Assembly: GCF_021729145.1 (NCBI RefSeq)
Contig: NZ_JAJSLW010000001.1
Location: forward strand, 1 to 64,000
Reading direction: 5' to 3'
Source: Membranihabitans maritimus
Lineage (GTDB): Bacteria > Bacteroidota > Bacteroidia > Chitinophagales > Saprospiraceae
Length of the DNA: 64,000 nt
How positions within the stretch are numbered: position 1 is the stretch's first letter; the number at the start of each line of letters is the position of its first letter. The notes beneath the pieces were generated by a model. The model was not told the origin of the DNA. It saw only the letters and a program-made list of their open reading frames with translations, and made no database searches. Shown here piece after piece: positions 19,401 to 27,039 of this stretch. A program made the position numbers and the translations under genes.

Positions 19401-19857
19401 ACAATTCTCGTATCGAAAACGTACTCAGAGGGGCAACAATATCTCTCTGTCTCTTAACCTCCATATCTTCTTTGTCCAAAATGCCCTGAAAATGGGCAAC
19501 CATCTTTCGCAAAGACTTTAACCCCTCTTCCGTATCCCTGTAAACCGCCACGTATCGCCGGTCAAAGACCCTGTATTTCAGATTCGTTTGATCCAACACC
19601 ATCTCAAGCTCCTCATCCAAATCATTTGTTGCATCCGGATCGTAGTTGACTTTTACGTCTTCCACCCATGCCCGATCATAACTAAACAGCACCTGGTGTT
19701 TTTTACCAATCGATTGAATGGCATCCACTAATAACACCTCGTCCCCGTCAAATTCAGGAACCGAATTTGCCTGTGGCAACTGCCAGTGTATCATTAAAAC
19801 CAGTAATAAAAGCATCCTAAATCCTACTTTTATTCGCAATAAAAGTTGTACATTCAT
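16432..19857 (-). CDS. SusC/RagA TonB-dependent receptor with STN domain
   Basis: A 1141-residue outer-membrane SusC-type importer. After the signal (1-30) comes an STN (secretin/TonB N-terminal) signalling domain at about 40-108, a basic linker at 109-157, a carboxypeptidase-like regulatory beta sandwich (160-232, NISGTVTDNNGEPLIGVNVLV), a TonB-box-like segment EVVVVGYGTQ (239-248), the plug (LVLIDGIEG, KDAASASIYGSRAANGV) and the 22-strand barrel. The STN domain implies trans-envelope signalling through the neighbouring FecR and ECF sigma proteins. It is 56 bp downstream of fecR and 22 bp upstream of susD. Two paralogues lie at 49345 and 60546. Confidence 0.95.
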   Translation of the reverse strand: MNVQLLLRIKVGFRMLLLLVLMIHWQLPQANSVPEFDGDEVLLVDAIQSIGKKHQVLFSYDRAWVEDVKVNYDPDATNDLDEELEMVLDQTNLKYRVFDRRYVAVYRDTEEGLKSLRKMVAHFQGILDKEDMEVKRQRDIVAPLSTFSIRELYGKRLVVNISGTVTDNNGEPLIGVNVLVKGSNKGTSTDFDGNFTLEDVDENATLVVSYIGYQTQEIPVNGGGNLTITLLEDSQTLDEVVVVGYGTQQKENLTGSVSSIEGSKISRQAVTQASSALMGQSSGVTVTQTSGRPGDSRGTIRIRGLGTLGNNDPLVLIDGIEGSIDGLQPNDIQNITILKDAASASIYGSRAANGVVLVTTKRAKKESTFQVGYSGYVGLQDITETVNPVQAGEFMRFNNMALDNVGQQKIWTEQYIQDWEENHESDPVQYPNSDWIGAALGEKGYLQNHNLTVSGGNQNLSVYGSLSFQDEKGNMINSDFDRYTLRLNTDIHTSDKLNFQFDINGSRSFQDQPSIQNTVYPAYRTARIHGPVRNPDGSWGTGYSEGNIVANMEVGGNNRLTRNYLMANLRATYQPAKNLEFNLRYSPEVANNFQKSMFKTFFTENPQTGEKFLKGGVDLSGRAKLEQIHIESFTNNINFIANYRKSIGLYHNFKAMAGYEFIKFDNRIFMASREGFTLENLEELDAGSQSNLQNAGSSSAFALQSGFGRLNYNFDGKYLLEANLRYDGSSRFAKGNKYGLFPAFSVGWRLSEENFMESVDFISSLKLRASWGQLGNQEIGTYPYLATVNLGQDYMIGGQPQPGASQLALANRNITWESTTTSNIGLDIGLFNERMTFSGEYYVRNTEDILLRLPIPGIIGRTAPYQNAGEVQNIGWDVSLGIQDNIGQDFQYGVDLNVSDVKNEVKNLRGAGPFISGSSLTEVGEPIGAIYGFDAIGLFQSQEEIHSSPTQGANIGPGDIKYRDVNEDGVINASDRTIIGNPFPRLNFGMNLNIQYKSFDLTALFQGYGKRDVYLSENMVWAFHNSGNMFDWQKDFWTPDNRDASYPRLTSVAGHSNYRPSSFWVYDASYIRLRNLQLGYNLPIDVLNKVALTNMRIYFLGQNLFTVNNMPPGIDPNVNGRETGSFYPVTEIYSIGLDIKF

Positions 19858-19913
19858 CTTACATTGAATTTTAAGTTAAAGTTTTATGTAATGAGGGGAA
19901 TGAGCGGCCAAAC

Positions 19914-20993
19914 TTAGTTCCCCTTTTTTCTTTCCACTATAATTTTTCCATTTACTTCTTCCATATCTATTTCCAGTGTGAGTGTCATCAAACCGGACAC
20001 CGTAGCCCAGTCTTCATAAGGAAGACCAAGGTTCACTCTTCTACTCAGTAGTGCCGTATCCTTCACTTCAAATTGCTTTCCGTATATATCCTCTAATCGT
20101 TGTAATACCGTCTCAAAGTGTTCGTTTTCAAACGCCAAATCCCCTTCTATCCAGGACGCATGGTCCCGGGTCGTACTATTCTGTATATGTTCCAGAAGTA
20201 AATCGGTAGCTGAATAAGTCACCGCATCTCCCGGCTTCATTACAATTGTATTTGATGTCGAATTTAAACTTTCCCGACTCAGGGTTATATCCCGGTTTTT
20301 TTTGTCCCCTGTTTTTTCCTCGTTTAGTTCCAGTTCCACTTTTCCCGATTCCAGAAACACATCCGTTTTTTGTCTTCGGGACACCACATTGAACGATGTA
20401 CCGTGAACATTAACGGTCAAATCAGGTGTGACCACCCGAAAGGGCATATTTCCATTACTACTTTCGCCGGTCGGATCAGGTATCTCAATCACGTCAAAAA
20501 AAGCTTCACCGTCCAGCACCAATTCCCGTATTCCGGAGTCTTGCCAGTCTTTATTCCATATGAGTCTTGAGTTGGCGTTCAGCTTTACCGTACTTTTATC
20601 TTCCAATACTATTTCCTTCGTCTCCCCATACCCCGTTTCATAAATAATGCCTTCACCTGTATTAAAATACCAAATTACTACTCCCAGTAGAACGGCAATA
20701 CTCGCGGCTATCCCAATACTCCAAATTCGCCGATTACTTCCTTTCTTTTTATCAACATCTACAAATCTTCGTTGCCGGTTCTTTTCAAAATCTTCCCGTA
20801 CTTTCTCTATAGATAAACCCTGAAGGTCAAATGAAACATCCTTACTCTCCCATTCTTGTTCAAATAACTCATAAACAGACTCAAATCGATTCCTATCCTC
20901 AAAGATCTCAAACATTTCATCCAACTCCTCCCTGGAAGCTGTTCTGTCCAAATATTTTCGAAATAATATTTTTACCCTGCTATTTTTATCCAC
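19914..20993 (-). CDS. FecR-family anti-sigma factor
   Basis: A 359-residue single-span membrane regulator. An N-terminal cytoplasmic region (1-88) that should bind the sigma factor is followed by one transmembrane helix (about 91-110), then the periplasmic FecR domain (from about 119, GYGETKEIVLEDKSTVKLNANS, LDGEAFFDV) and a C-terminal DUF4974-like domain (FENEHFETVLQRLEDIYGK). It would pass the signal from the STN domain of the adjacent SusC to the ECF sigma factor encoded divergently at 21218. The fecR-susC spacing suggests one transcript. The same layout recurs at 52901-54740. Confidence 0.92.
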   Translation of the reverse strand: MDKNSRVKILFRKYLDRTASREELDEMFEIFEDRNRFESVYELFEQEWESKDVSFDLQGLSIEKVREDFEKNRQRRFVDVDKKKGSNRRIWSIGIAASIAVLLGVVIWYFNTGEGIIYETGYGETKEIVLEDKSTVKLNANSRLIWNKDWQDSGIRELVLDGEAFFDVIEIPDPTGESSNGNMPFRVVTPDLTVNVHGTSFNVVSRRQKTDVFLESGKVELELNEEKTGDKKNRDITLSRESLNSTSNTIVMKPGDAVTYSATDLLLEHIQNSTTRDHASWIEGDLAFENEHFETVLQRLEDIYGKQFEVKDTALLSRRVNLGLPYEDWATVSGLMTLTLEIDMEEVNGKIIVERKKGN

Positions 20994-21147
20994 AAAAAAT
21001 TAATTTTCATTAACTGTTTTACATTTGAAATTCCCCTTTCTACGCCTCCAAATAATATAGGCATTTCCTTTAATTATCGGCATTTGTAGGTATAAGACAA
21101 TTCAAACTTTAGTTTGTACTAGTGGAACTCTATATTTTTTATTTTAA

Positions 21148-21178
21148 TTTGATTTTAATCCAATATTGGAATATTTTG
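21148..21178 (+). promoter_or_regulatory. Possible Bacteroidota-type promoter of the ECF sigma gene
   Basis: TTTG at 21148-21151 is followed after 19 bp by ATATTTTG at 21171-21178, which approximates the Bacteroidota -33 TTTG and -7 TAnnTTTG elements. It sits 40 bp upstream of the sigma ATG. The promoter region of the second sigma gene (54116-54146) has the same spacing and similar intervening sequence, which strengthens the call. The -7 element is imperfect. Confidence 0.4.
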
Positions 21179-21217
21179 TACCTTTTTTATACCTTTATGA
21201 CCGAATAGATCACAACA

Positions 21218-21766
21218 ATGGGAATGGAACTCGAAAAGATATTCGATACTTATCAAAACAAGGTATTTGGATTTTTTGTCAAAAACTTAAGTGACAAAGA
21301 ATTGGCTAAAGACTTGACGCAAGAGGTATTTTTTCGACTATGTAAGCGGGAATCAAAATTACATGAAATAGAAGATATCAATAGTTATATATTTTTAATG
21401 TGCCGGAATATGGCCATTAATCATATCAACAAAGCTTCCCATGATAAAAAATATAAAGAGCGATTGATTTATGCCTGGAACCACCTGAGCATCCGGGGAA
21501 AATCCCAAATCGAAAAAAATATAGATTCCGAGTACTATAGCGAAATACTCAAAGAGTCCCTCAATCACCTTCCTCCCCAACAAAAATTAATTTTCACCCT
21601 TAGCAAACAAGAAGGCCTTTCAAATAAATTAATCGCTAAAAAACTGGGGCTCTCTCCTAATACTGTCAGGAATCACCTTCATCAAGCCCTCAAAAGTTTG
21701 AGATCAACCGTAAATCCTAATATTGAATTTATTATGCTGTTGCTTTCCATAAGCATTTTGATTTAA
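21218..21766 (+). CDS. ECF RNA polymerase sigma factor (FecI/RpoE-like)
   Basis: A 182-residue ECF sigma factor. Region 2 is seen at about residues 8-70 (FGFFVKNLSDKELAKDLTQEVFFRL, then INSYIFLMCRNMAINHINK), and region 4 at about 115-165 (LPPQQKLIFTLSKQEGLSNKLIAKKLGLSPNTVRNHLHQAL), which holds the DNA-binding helix-turn-helix. The last 14 residues (IEFIMLLLSISILI) are strongly hydrophobic. It is transcribed away from the fecR-susC-susD operon, which it should activate when SusC signals glycan binding. It is convergent with the DUF5060 gene, 85 bp apart, with no clear terminator between. A similar sigma gene is at 54174. Confidence 0.93.
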   Translation: MGMELEKIFDTYQNKVFGFFVKNLSDKELAKDLTQEVFFRLCKRESKLHEIEDINSYIFLMCRNMAINHINKASHDKKYKERLIYAWNHLSIRGKSQIEKNIDSEYYSEILKESLNHLPPQQKLIFTLSKQEGLSNKLIAKKLGLSPNTVRNHLHQALKSLRSTVNPNIEFIMLLLSISILI

Positions 21767-21851
21767 TACTTAATTATCTAAAGCATAAACAAAAACTTCT
21801 CTCTCTATTAACCCGAGTATGGTTTCATAAAGTAGAAACTTAAAAATTATC

Positions 21852-23711
21852 CTACATTTTCGTTATCAAACACACCCAATCTTTGCTTTCGTCTTCAGGA
21901 GGACTTCCTAATTCTCTCACACCCTCACCCCGAATACTTTTCGTCGAACCGAATCTCAGTGAATCTAATTTTCTCGGATTATACCACTTTACATTGAAAC
22001 TGCCTTTAGCTTCTTTCAGATCCAACATGCCAGAAGAAGTAACCTCTGGAAAGTAAATGGCATAGGTATCCCCACTTTTTGCCAAACAATAAGCATCATT
22101 ATTATCGACTAAGTCATTCATTACATCCATGTCATGAAAAGGAAGGTAATCTTTAAAAAATTGTAAAGCCAATCGGGTTTGATCCCACCACAAATCCCTG
22201 GATCTAAAATCCTCACAATCCAGGTCATTATGTGCATATTTATATCCAAAGTACCATTCTGTACCACCAGCTCCTGCCATTAGGGCACCCCATAAAGCCC
22301 TGTGACGAATAGTATCGTGGTCGGGATCTACTTCGTCAGGTAAAACACCCTTGTGCGCTCCACCAATTTCATCCAGGCAAACTACCCATTGCTTTGAAGA
22401 ATTCTGGGATAGCTTTAGATATTCTGACACCTTATCATGGACATGGACCACATTGCTCTCTTGCCAGGAGATTCCATCGAGATACTCAAACCCAATTAAT
22501 GGTTTCAAATGCATATCTTGCCCCTCAGTGTTTGAATGGGTATGAATGGATACAAAGTTTGAATATGGGTCATTGGTCTTAATGTATTCGGCCATATCTC
22601 TTTTTTGCTGTTCCGTCTGTGCGATAGGTGTCCACTTCGCATAACCGTTTTCTTCCCCAAGATTCCATGTCACAGCTAGATGATGCCCAAACCGGGCGAT
22701 TAATTCCCTGTAATATAACCTTCTTTGCACCTCCGTATCTCCTACGTCTAATAAGCATTCATTCTCCGTTTCCTGCGTTACCAAATGAAGCATCATACCT
22801 TTTTCTTCCATATAGTCAAATACGATTTCCCATTGGGCAAGTTTGCTGCAATCGAATCTGTATCGTTCGTTGTAATCATTCCAGGGCCATACATCATTAC
22901 CATCACCATGTATGTTCATGGTCAGCATATATATTGAATTTATTCCCTTCGAAGCTAAATAATTAATGGCTCCAATAATTCCCTTTCCTTTGGAATCACG
23001 CCATGTAGGGCATCCAGGATTCCAGTCTTTTATATGGGCATTATATTTGTGAATTCCATCATCCGGATTCGCTTCCCCGTAGCGATGTTCTGAATTTATG
23101 TTGTACCTATATGTCTGGTCAAAATCATAAAATGCCAGGAAGTTTTCCGGACTATCGGCACCATTTTTTATAAAATATTCATCGCCCTCTGAATATTTTA
23201 AATATCTCTCGCCTACATACCTCACTCTCCCTTTTGCTCTCAAATCTGGTGACTCCTTATCGGAAGATATTATTTCAATAGTACCACTTTGACCATCAGG
23301 CACTATTTCCTCCCCTGGGAAATCTGTCGACCTTATAGCTATATCGTCGCCATTTTTAAATGAAACAGCATATTTCCACACACCCACCTCATCCGGTCTA
23401 AAAATTACTTTCCAGATTTTCCCTGATTCTGCACCGGTTTCCGCAGCATTCCCATCGGCAGCAAAATATCCCGGAACGATGATTTTTCTCTCCCCGATCG
23501 TAAAGGTTACGTCCAATCGGTAATCCAAGAATGGGTTAATATTTGAATTCTCCCCTCTCTCCGGTCCCTCGACTAAAAATGTTATTTTGTGCCACTTCTT
23601 CATTTCACCTTGAATAGTAACATTCTCCCCTGATAGGTAAAATCCCAGACAACAAAAAAATAAAAGAAACACTATACCTCGCTTATGATCGTTTTTAAAA
23701 CACGCTTCCAT
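21852..23711 (-). CDS. DUF5060 glycoside hydrolase-like protein
   Basis: A 619-residue secreted protein with a signal (about 1-28). Residues 30-130 form a DUF5060-type beta sandwich (KWHKITFLVEGPE, FRPDEVGVWKYAVSF). A (beta/alpha)8-barrel-like region follows (about 190-510) with features of clan A glycosidases: a Glu in WNLGEENGY and another in VCLDEIGGAH are candidate acid/base and nucleophile. A C-terminal beta domain (GSFNVKWYNPRKLDS) resembles the putative collagen-binding domain of DUF4038/DUF5060 proteins. It is the last gene after a GH20 and a phosphatase-like gene. The substrate is unknown; assignment as an active hydrolase is inference. Confidence 0.78.
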   Translation of the reverse strand: MEACFKNDHKRGIVFLLFFCCLGFYLSGENVTIQGEMKKWHKITFLVEGPERGENSNINPFLDYRLDVTFTIGERKIIVPGYFAADGNAAETGAESGKIWKVIFRPDEVGVWKYAVSFKNGDDIAIRSTDFPGEEIVPDGQSGTIEIISSDKESPDLRAKGRVRYVGERYLKYSEGDEYFIKNGADSPENFLAFYDFDQTYRYNINSEHRYGEANPDDGIHKYNAHIKDWNPGCPTWRDSKGKGIIGAINYLASKGINSIYMLTMNIHGDGNDVWPWNDYNERYRFDCSKLAQWEIVFDYMEEKGMMLHLVTQETENECLLDVGDTEVQRRLYYRELIARFGHHLAVTWNLGEENGYAKWTPIAQTEQQKRDMAEYIKTNDPYSNFVSIHTHSNTEGQDMHLKPLIGFEYLDGISWQESNVVHVHDKVSEYLKLSQNSSKQWVVCLDEIGGAHKGVLPDEVDPDHDTIRHRALWGALMAGAGGTEWYFGYKYAHNDLDCEDFRSRDLWWDQTRLALQFFKDYLPFHDMDVMNDLVDNNDAYCLAKSGDTYAIYFPEVTSSGMLDLKEAKGSFNVKWYNPRKLDSLRFGSTKSIRGEGVRELGSPPEDESKDWVCLITKM

Positions 23712-23948
23712 TTATAATAACATTTTAGTAAAATCAGGTTAATTATAAAACCAAATCTTTGGAGGAACCAAGACATATGGCAATCAATTAATATAATACA
23801 ATTCTTTCAGTCAATTGTATTAATCCCAAATTTTTGAATATTAATTTAACGAATAGCAAAACAAGACCAAGCGTATGTTCGCAAAAGAAAACCAAATGCT
23901 TAAACAAGAGATTGAGTTATTTATCTTACCATTTAGCGTATTTCATCA

Positions 23949-25355
23949 TTATTCTGGCTTTCGCGTATATCCTCCGTGAGGGAATACATTCTCAGGACTA
24001 TTTTCAGATGATATATTCTCTACAAACTTGTTGTATTTCCCCTTTTGCTTTTTCAAATCAAAGGAATCATATAGTTCATCCAACACAGTATATGCTCTAA
24101 ATTTTAGGTGATCACCTTCAATGGTAATTGTTTGGTACATCTGTGTATTTACAGCAGCTCGCTCCATCCATCTTTTTGACGGACGAATTCCATACATCTT
24201 GGGACCGGCAACTGAAACTACATACACTGGTCCCGCATCTCCTTCCGGGACTTCTATAGTACGCATTTGTCTACTAGATCTTCCATACACATGATCGTGC
24301 CCCATTAATACCAAATCAACTTTGTGCTTTTCCAGAACAGGAAGCCAGGCATCCCTAAGTTTGGGGTAGTCACCATGGTTCCCATCACGTGCAGAAAACA
24401 ATGCATGGTGAAAGGTTACAACCGTCCATTTTTTGGAATTTCCTGAAAGGGTGGCTTCCAACCACCGGGTCTGCTTTTCCAATTCCTGTGCAGAACGCAA
24501 CGCCATAGTACTATTCAATACCACCAATCGCATCGACTTATAATCCATAAAAAAAGCACTTTCTTCCAGCCCTTTCGGCCCGTTTAAAGGTAATTCAAAC
24601 TGTAGAGGCCAAAAAACAGATAAAACATCCTCTGATTTCGGGTTGAGTTCATCATCGTATTCGTGATTCCCTGTGACAGGAATTATTGGTGTACTACCCG
24701 TTACATAGCCAAGGGCGTCAAACCATTCCATCCACTGGCCATCCCGATGAGCGTCATTGACACAATCTCCTGCAAATAAAGTAAAATCAGCACCCGGTTC
24801 ATGAGCATATGCAGCCCGAATACTTCTGGCCCCCCAGGAAAGAATGTCGTTTTGGACATCTCCCAGGTATATAAAGGAAAAAGTATCCGAATCTTCTGTA
24901 GCTACCTGGAAATGGGTCCATGGGCTCCATTCTCCTTCGCTTCCACCTACGCGGTAACAATATTTCTTTCCGGGTAAAAGTCCTTTAAATGTGGCCGAAT
25001 AATAAAAATACTCTTTCCCCCTTTCCAATTTTATTTGCTGAACATAAGCTTCTACATATTTCGCTTTCTCTTCACCATATGGAGCCGCACTCGCCTCCAT
25101 AATCTGTGCAAGTGGTTGTTCAATCTTTTTCTCAGTGCGCCAGCTAACGCTCTGTGAATTCATGGGATCTTCTTTCCACGTCAATACTATATGGTCCGGT
25201 GCAGAAGATTGTCCTATGGTCGAATCCATGACGGTAGTCATCACCACCAATATAAAAATAGAATGAAATAACAGGGCTCTAACAAATTTCAATATCACAA
25301 CATTAATAGGTTTTCCCAAAATTTCAAAAATACCCTTTATTTGAAATTCGCACAC
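23949..25355 (-). CDS. Purple acid phosphatase-like metallophosphoesterase
   Basis: A 468-residue protein with an N-terminal fibronectin-type domain of purple acid phosphatases (HIVLTWKEDPMNSQSVSWRT) and a metallophosphoesterase domain with all metal motifs: GDVQ, FAGDCVND, GNHEYDD, FHHALF and GHDHVYGR. The outer start at 25355 is GTG; a TTG at 25292 would give a cleaner signal peptide (KFVRALLFHSIFILVV), so the true start is uncertain. It lies 13 bp after the GH20 gene and about 240 bp before the DUF5060 gene. A paralogue is at 57421. It would hydrolyse phosphate esters outside the cytoplasm; the substrate is unknown and the presence of two copies beside glycan loci is notable. Confidence 0.85.
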   Translation of the reverse strand: MCEFQIKGIFEILGKPINVVILKFVRALLFHSIFILVVMTTVMDSTIGQSSAPDHIVLTWKEDPMNSQSVSWRTEKKIEQPLAQIMEASAAPYGEEKAKYVEAYVQQIKLERGKEYFYYSATFKGLLPGKKYCYRVGGSEGEWSPWTHFQVATEDSDTFSFIYLGDVQNDILSWGARSIRAAYAHEPGADFTLFAGDCVNDAHRDGQWMEWFDALGYVTGSTPIIPVTGNHEYDDELNPKSEDVLSVFWPLQFELPLNGPKGLEESAFFMDYKSMRLVVLNSTMALRSAQELEKQTRWLEATLSGNSKKWTVVTFHHALFSARDGNHGDYPKLRDAWLPVLEKHKVDLVLMGHDHVYGRSSRQMRTIEVPEGDAGPVYVVSVAGPKMYGIRPSKRWMERAAVNTQMYQTITIEGDHLKFRAYTVLDELYDSFDLKKQKGKYNKFVENISSENSPENVFPHGGYTRKPE

Positions 25356-25368
25356 TTTTCAACCTATA

Positions 25369-26949
25369 TTATTTTCCTTCTATTATCGGAGGCTCTGGAG
25401 TTGAGGCAGGGTTGAAAACATCGTAATAATAAATCCCGGCGTCTTTAAATAACGGAAGATGAAACTGTAATCTTTCCAGGTATCGATCATAATTTTTCAC
25501 CGCATTATTCGACCATCCTGCTTCAGATAAAGCCGTAATCCGGGGAAAGGTCATAAACATTAGTCGATTGTTATCTGCAATTCGCTCCGTCCAAATGTTC
25601 CCTTGCATACCCAGTACTTGATTATTATGTGAAGAATGATACAGGGTATCGGGTGGAAATTGATACAATGTCTGTAAATCAGCAAAACGGCCACCCCATT
25701 TACGACCATTGGAATTATTTTCATCCTGGACAAAATCCAAATACAGTGGGATACGCGGGCATAGTACAACGTCGTAATTCTTATCCAGTGCAGAAGTCAA
25801 TGCCGTATGTTTATCGTGTCTCCACCAATAAATAATAGAATTTTCGGTATCAAGATCCGCATTAATCACCTCGTCCCACCCAAGTAATGTATTATTTAGA
25901 GCACGAACCGTATCTGCCATTCTTCGCAGAAAATAATGTTCCACATCAATAAGGGAAGAAGCATTATTTTCATTCATCCATTTTACCACATCCGGATCAG
26001 TCTTCCATTCCTGGTTACCGAAATGTACCTCGTCTCCCCCAATATGTATCATCTGGGAAGGGAATAAAGCATCAACTTCTTTTAGTACATCTGTTAAGAA
26101 TTGAACCACCGTATCCCTGGTTGGGTGTAATGTAAATTCCGGATGATTCTCCGAACCACCACCACTAAATACCGGATATGCACGGTTGATAGAAGTAGCA
26201 TGTCCCGGCATATCAATTTCAGGAATTACAAGAATATGGAGCTTTGATGCATAATTTACAATTTCACGAATTTCATCTTGCGTATAGTATTGAGCGGGTT
26301 GATCCGGGTCATGGTCATCTCCGATTCCACCGATATTTGCCAAATCCGGATATTGCTTTATTTCAACTCTCCAACCCGGACTATCAGTCAAATGCCAATG
26401 AAATACATTTAATTTGTAAAATGCCATCCATTTCAGAAGTTGTTTTACCACATCCTTCCCAAAAAAATGTCGTGATTCATCTAACATGATCCCTCGCCAG
26501 GAAAATCGTGGAATATCGTTTATTAATTGATTGGGAATCCGAAATCGATCTTTTTCTTTATCTGCAGAATTTACAATCTGCAGTAAAGACTGAATACCGT
26601 AAAACATCCCGGCCTCCCGGCCTGAAATAAATATGTTGTTTGCTACTTCCAGTTGGTATTCTTCTTTTTCCCAATTGGGTTCAATTACAAATTGGTAATC
26701 CGCTTTTTCATTTTCATGACTCACCTTTGTGTAAATTCCAAAACGATCCATTAACTCACCCTGCAAATAATAACTAAGCTGACCATTATCAAAATCAGAA
26801 TAAGCAATTATTTGCCCTTCTTTCAAAGTGAAGTGGCCCTCTTTTTCTTTTATTTCATTTGGCTGTGGAATAATGGCCTGACCTAAAATTTCTTTACCTG
26901 AAAAAATCAAGGTTATGATAAATACCATACCAAACAACCCAGTCCTCAT
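25369..26949 (-). CDS. GH20 beta-N-acetylhexosaminidase
   Basis: A 526-residue secreted glycosidase of family GH20. Signal peptide 1-23. Residues 25-145 form the GH20b-type N-terminal domain (IIPQPNEIKEKEG), then the catalytic barrel with RGIMLDESRHF, FHWHLTDSPGWR, IPEIDMPGHA and the HIGGDEV motif, where Asp306 and Glu307 are the catalytic pair for substrate-assisted cleavage of terminal GlcNAc or GalNAc. YWWRHD and GNIWTERI lie near the C-terminus. Length is typical. It begins 90 bp downstream of nrdA on the same strand, probably with its own promoter, and is followed by the phosphatase-like gene. Confidence 0.93.
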   Translation of the reverse strand: MRTGLFGMVFIITLIFSGKEILGQAIIPQPNEIKEKEGHFTLKEGQIIAYSDFDNGQLSYYLQGELMDRFGIYTKVSHENEKADYQFVIEPNWEKEEYQLEVANNIFISGREAGMFYGIQSLLQIVNSADKEKDRFRIPNQLINDIPRFSWRGIMLDESRHFFGKDVVKQLLKWMAFYKLNVFHWHLTDSPGWRVEIKQYPDLANIGGIGDDHDPDQPAQYYTQDEIREIVNYASKLHILVIPEIDMPGHATSINRAYPVFSGGGSENHPEFTLHPTRDTVVQFLTDVLKEVDALFPSQMIHIGGDEVHFGNQEWKTDPDVVKWMNENNASSLIDVEHYFLRRMADTVRALNNTLLGWDEVINADLDTENSIIYWWRHDKHTALTSALDKNYDVVLCPRIPLYLDFVQDENNSNGRKWGGRFADLQTLYQFPPDTLYHSSHNNQVLGMQGNIWTERIADNNRLMFMTFPRITALSEAGWSNNAVKNYDRYLERLQFHLPLFKDAGIYYYDVFNPASTPEPPIIEGK

Positions 26950-27039
26950 ACTTTCTAATTTGATTTACCTAAGTGGATAACTTCTCAATAGAGAAATTTA
27001 CAATTCTTCTAGCCAAAGCACTTAATCTAACAGTTTACT

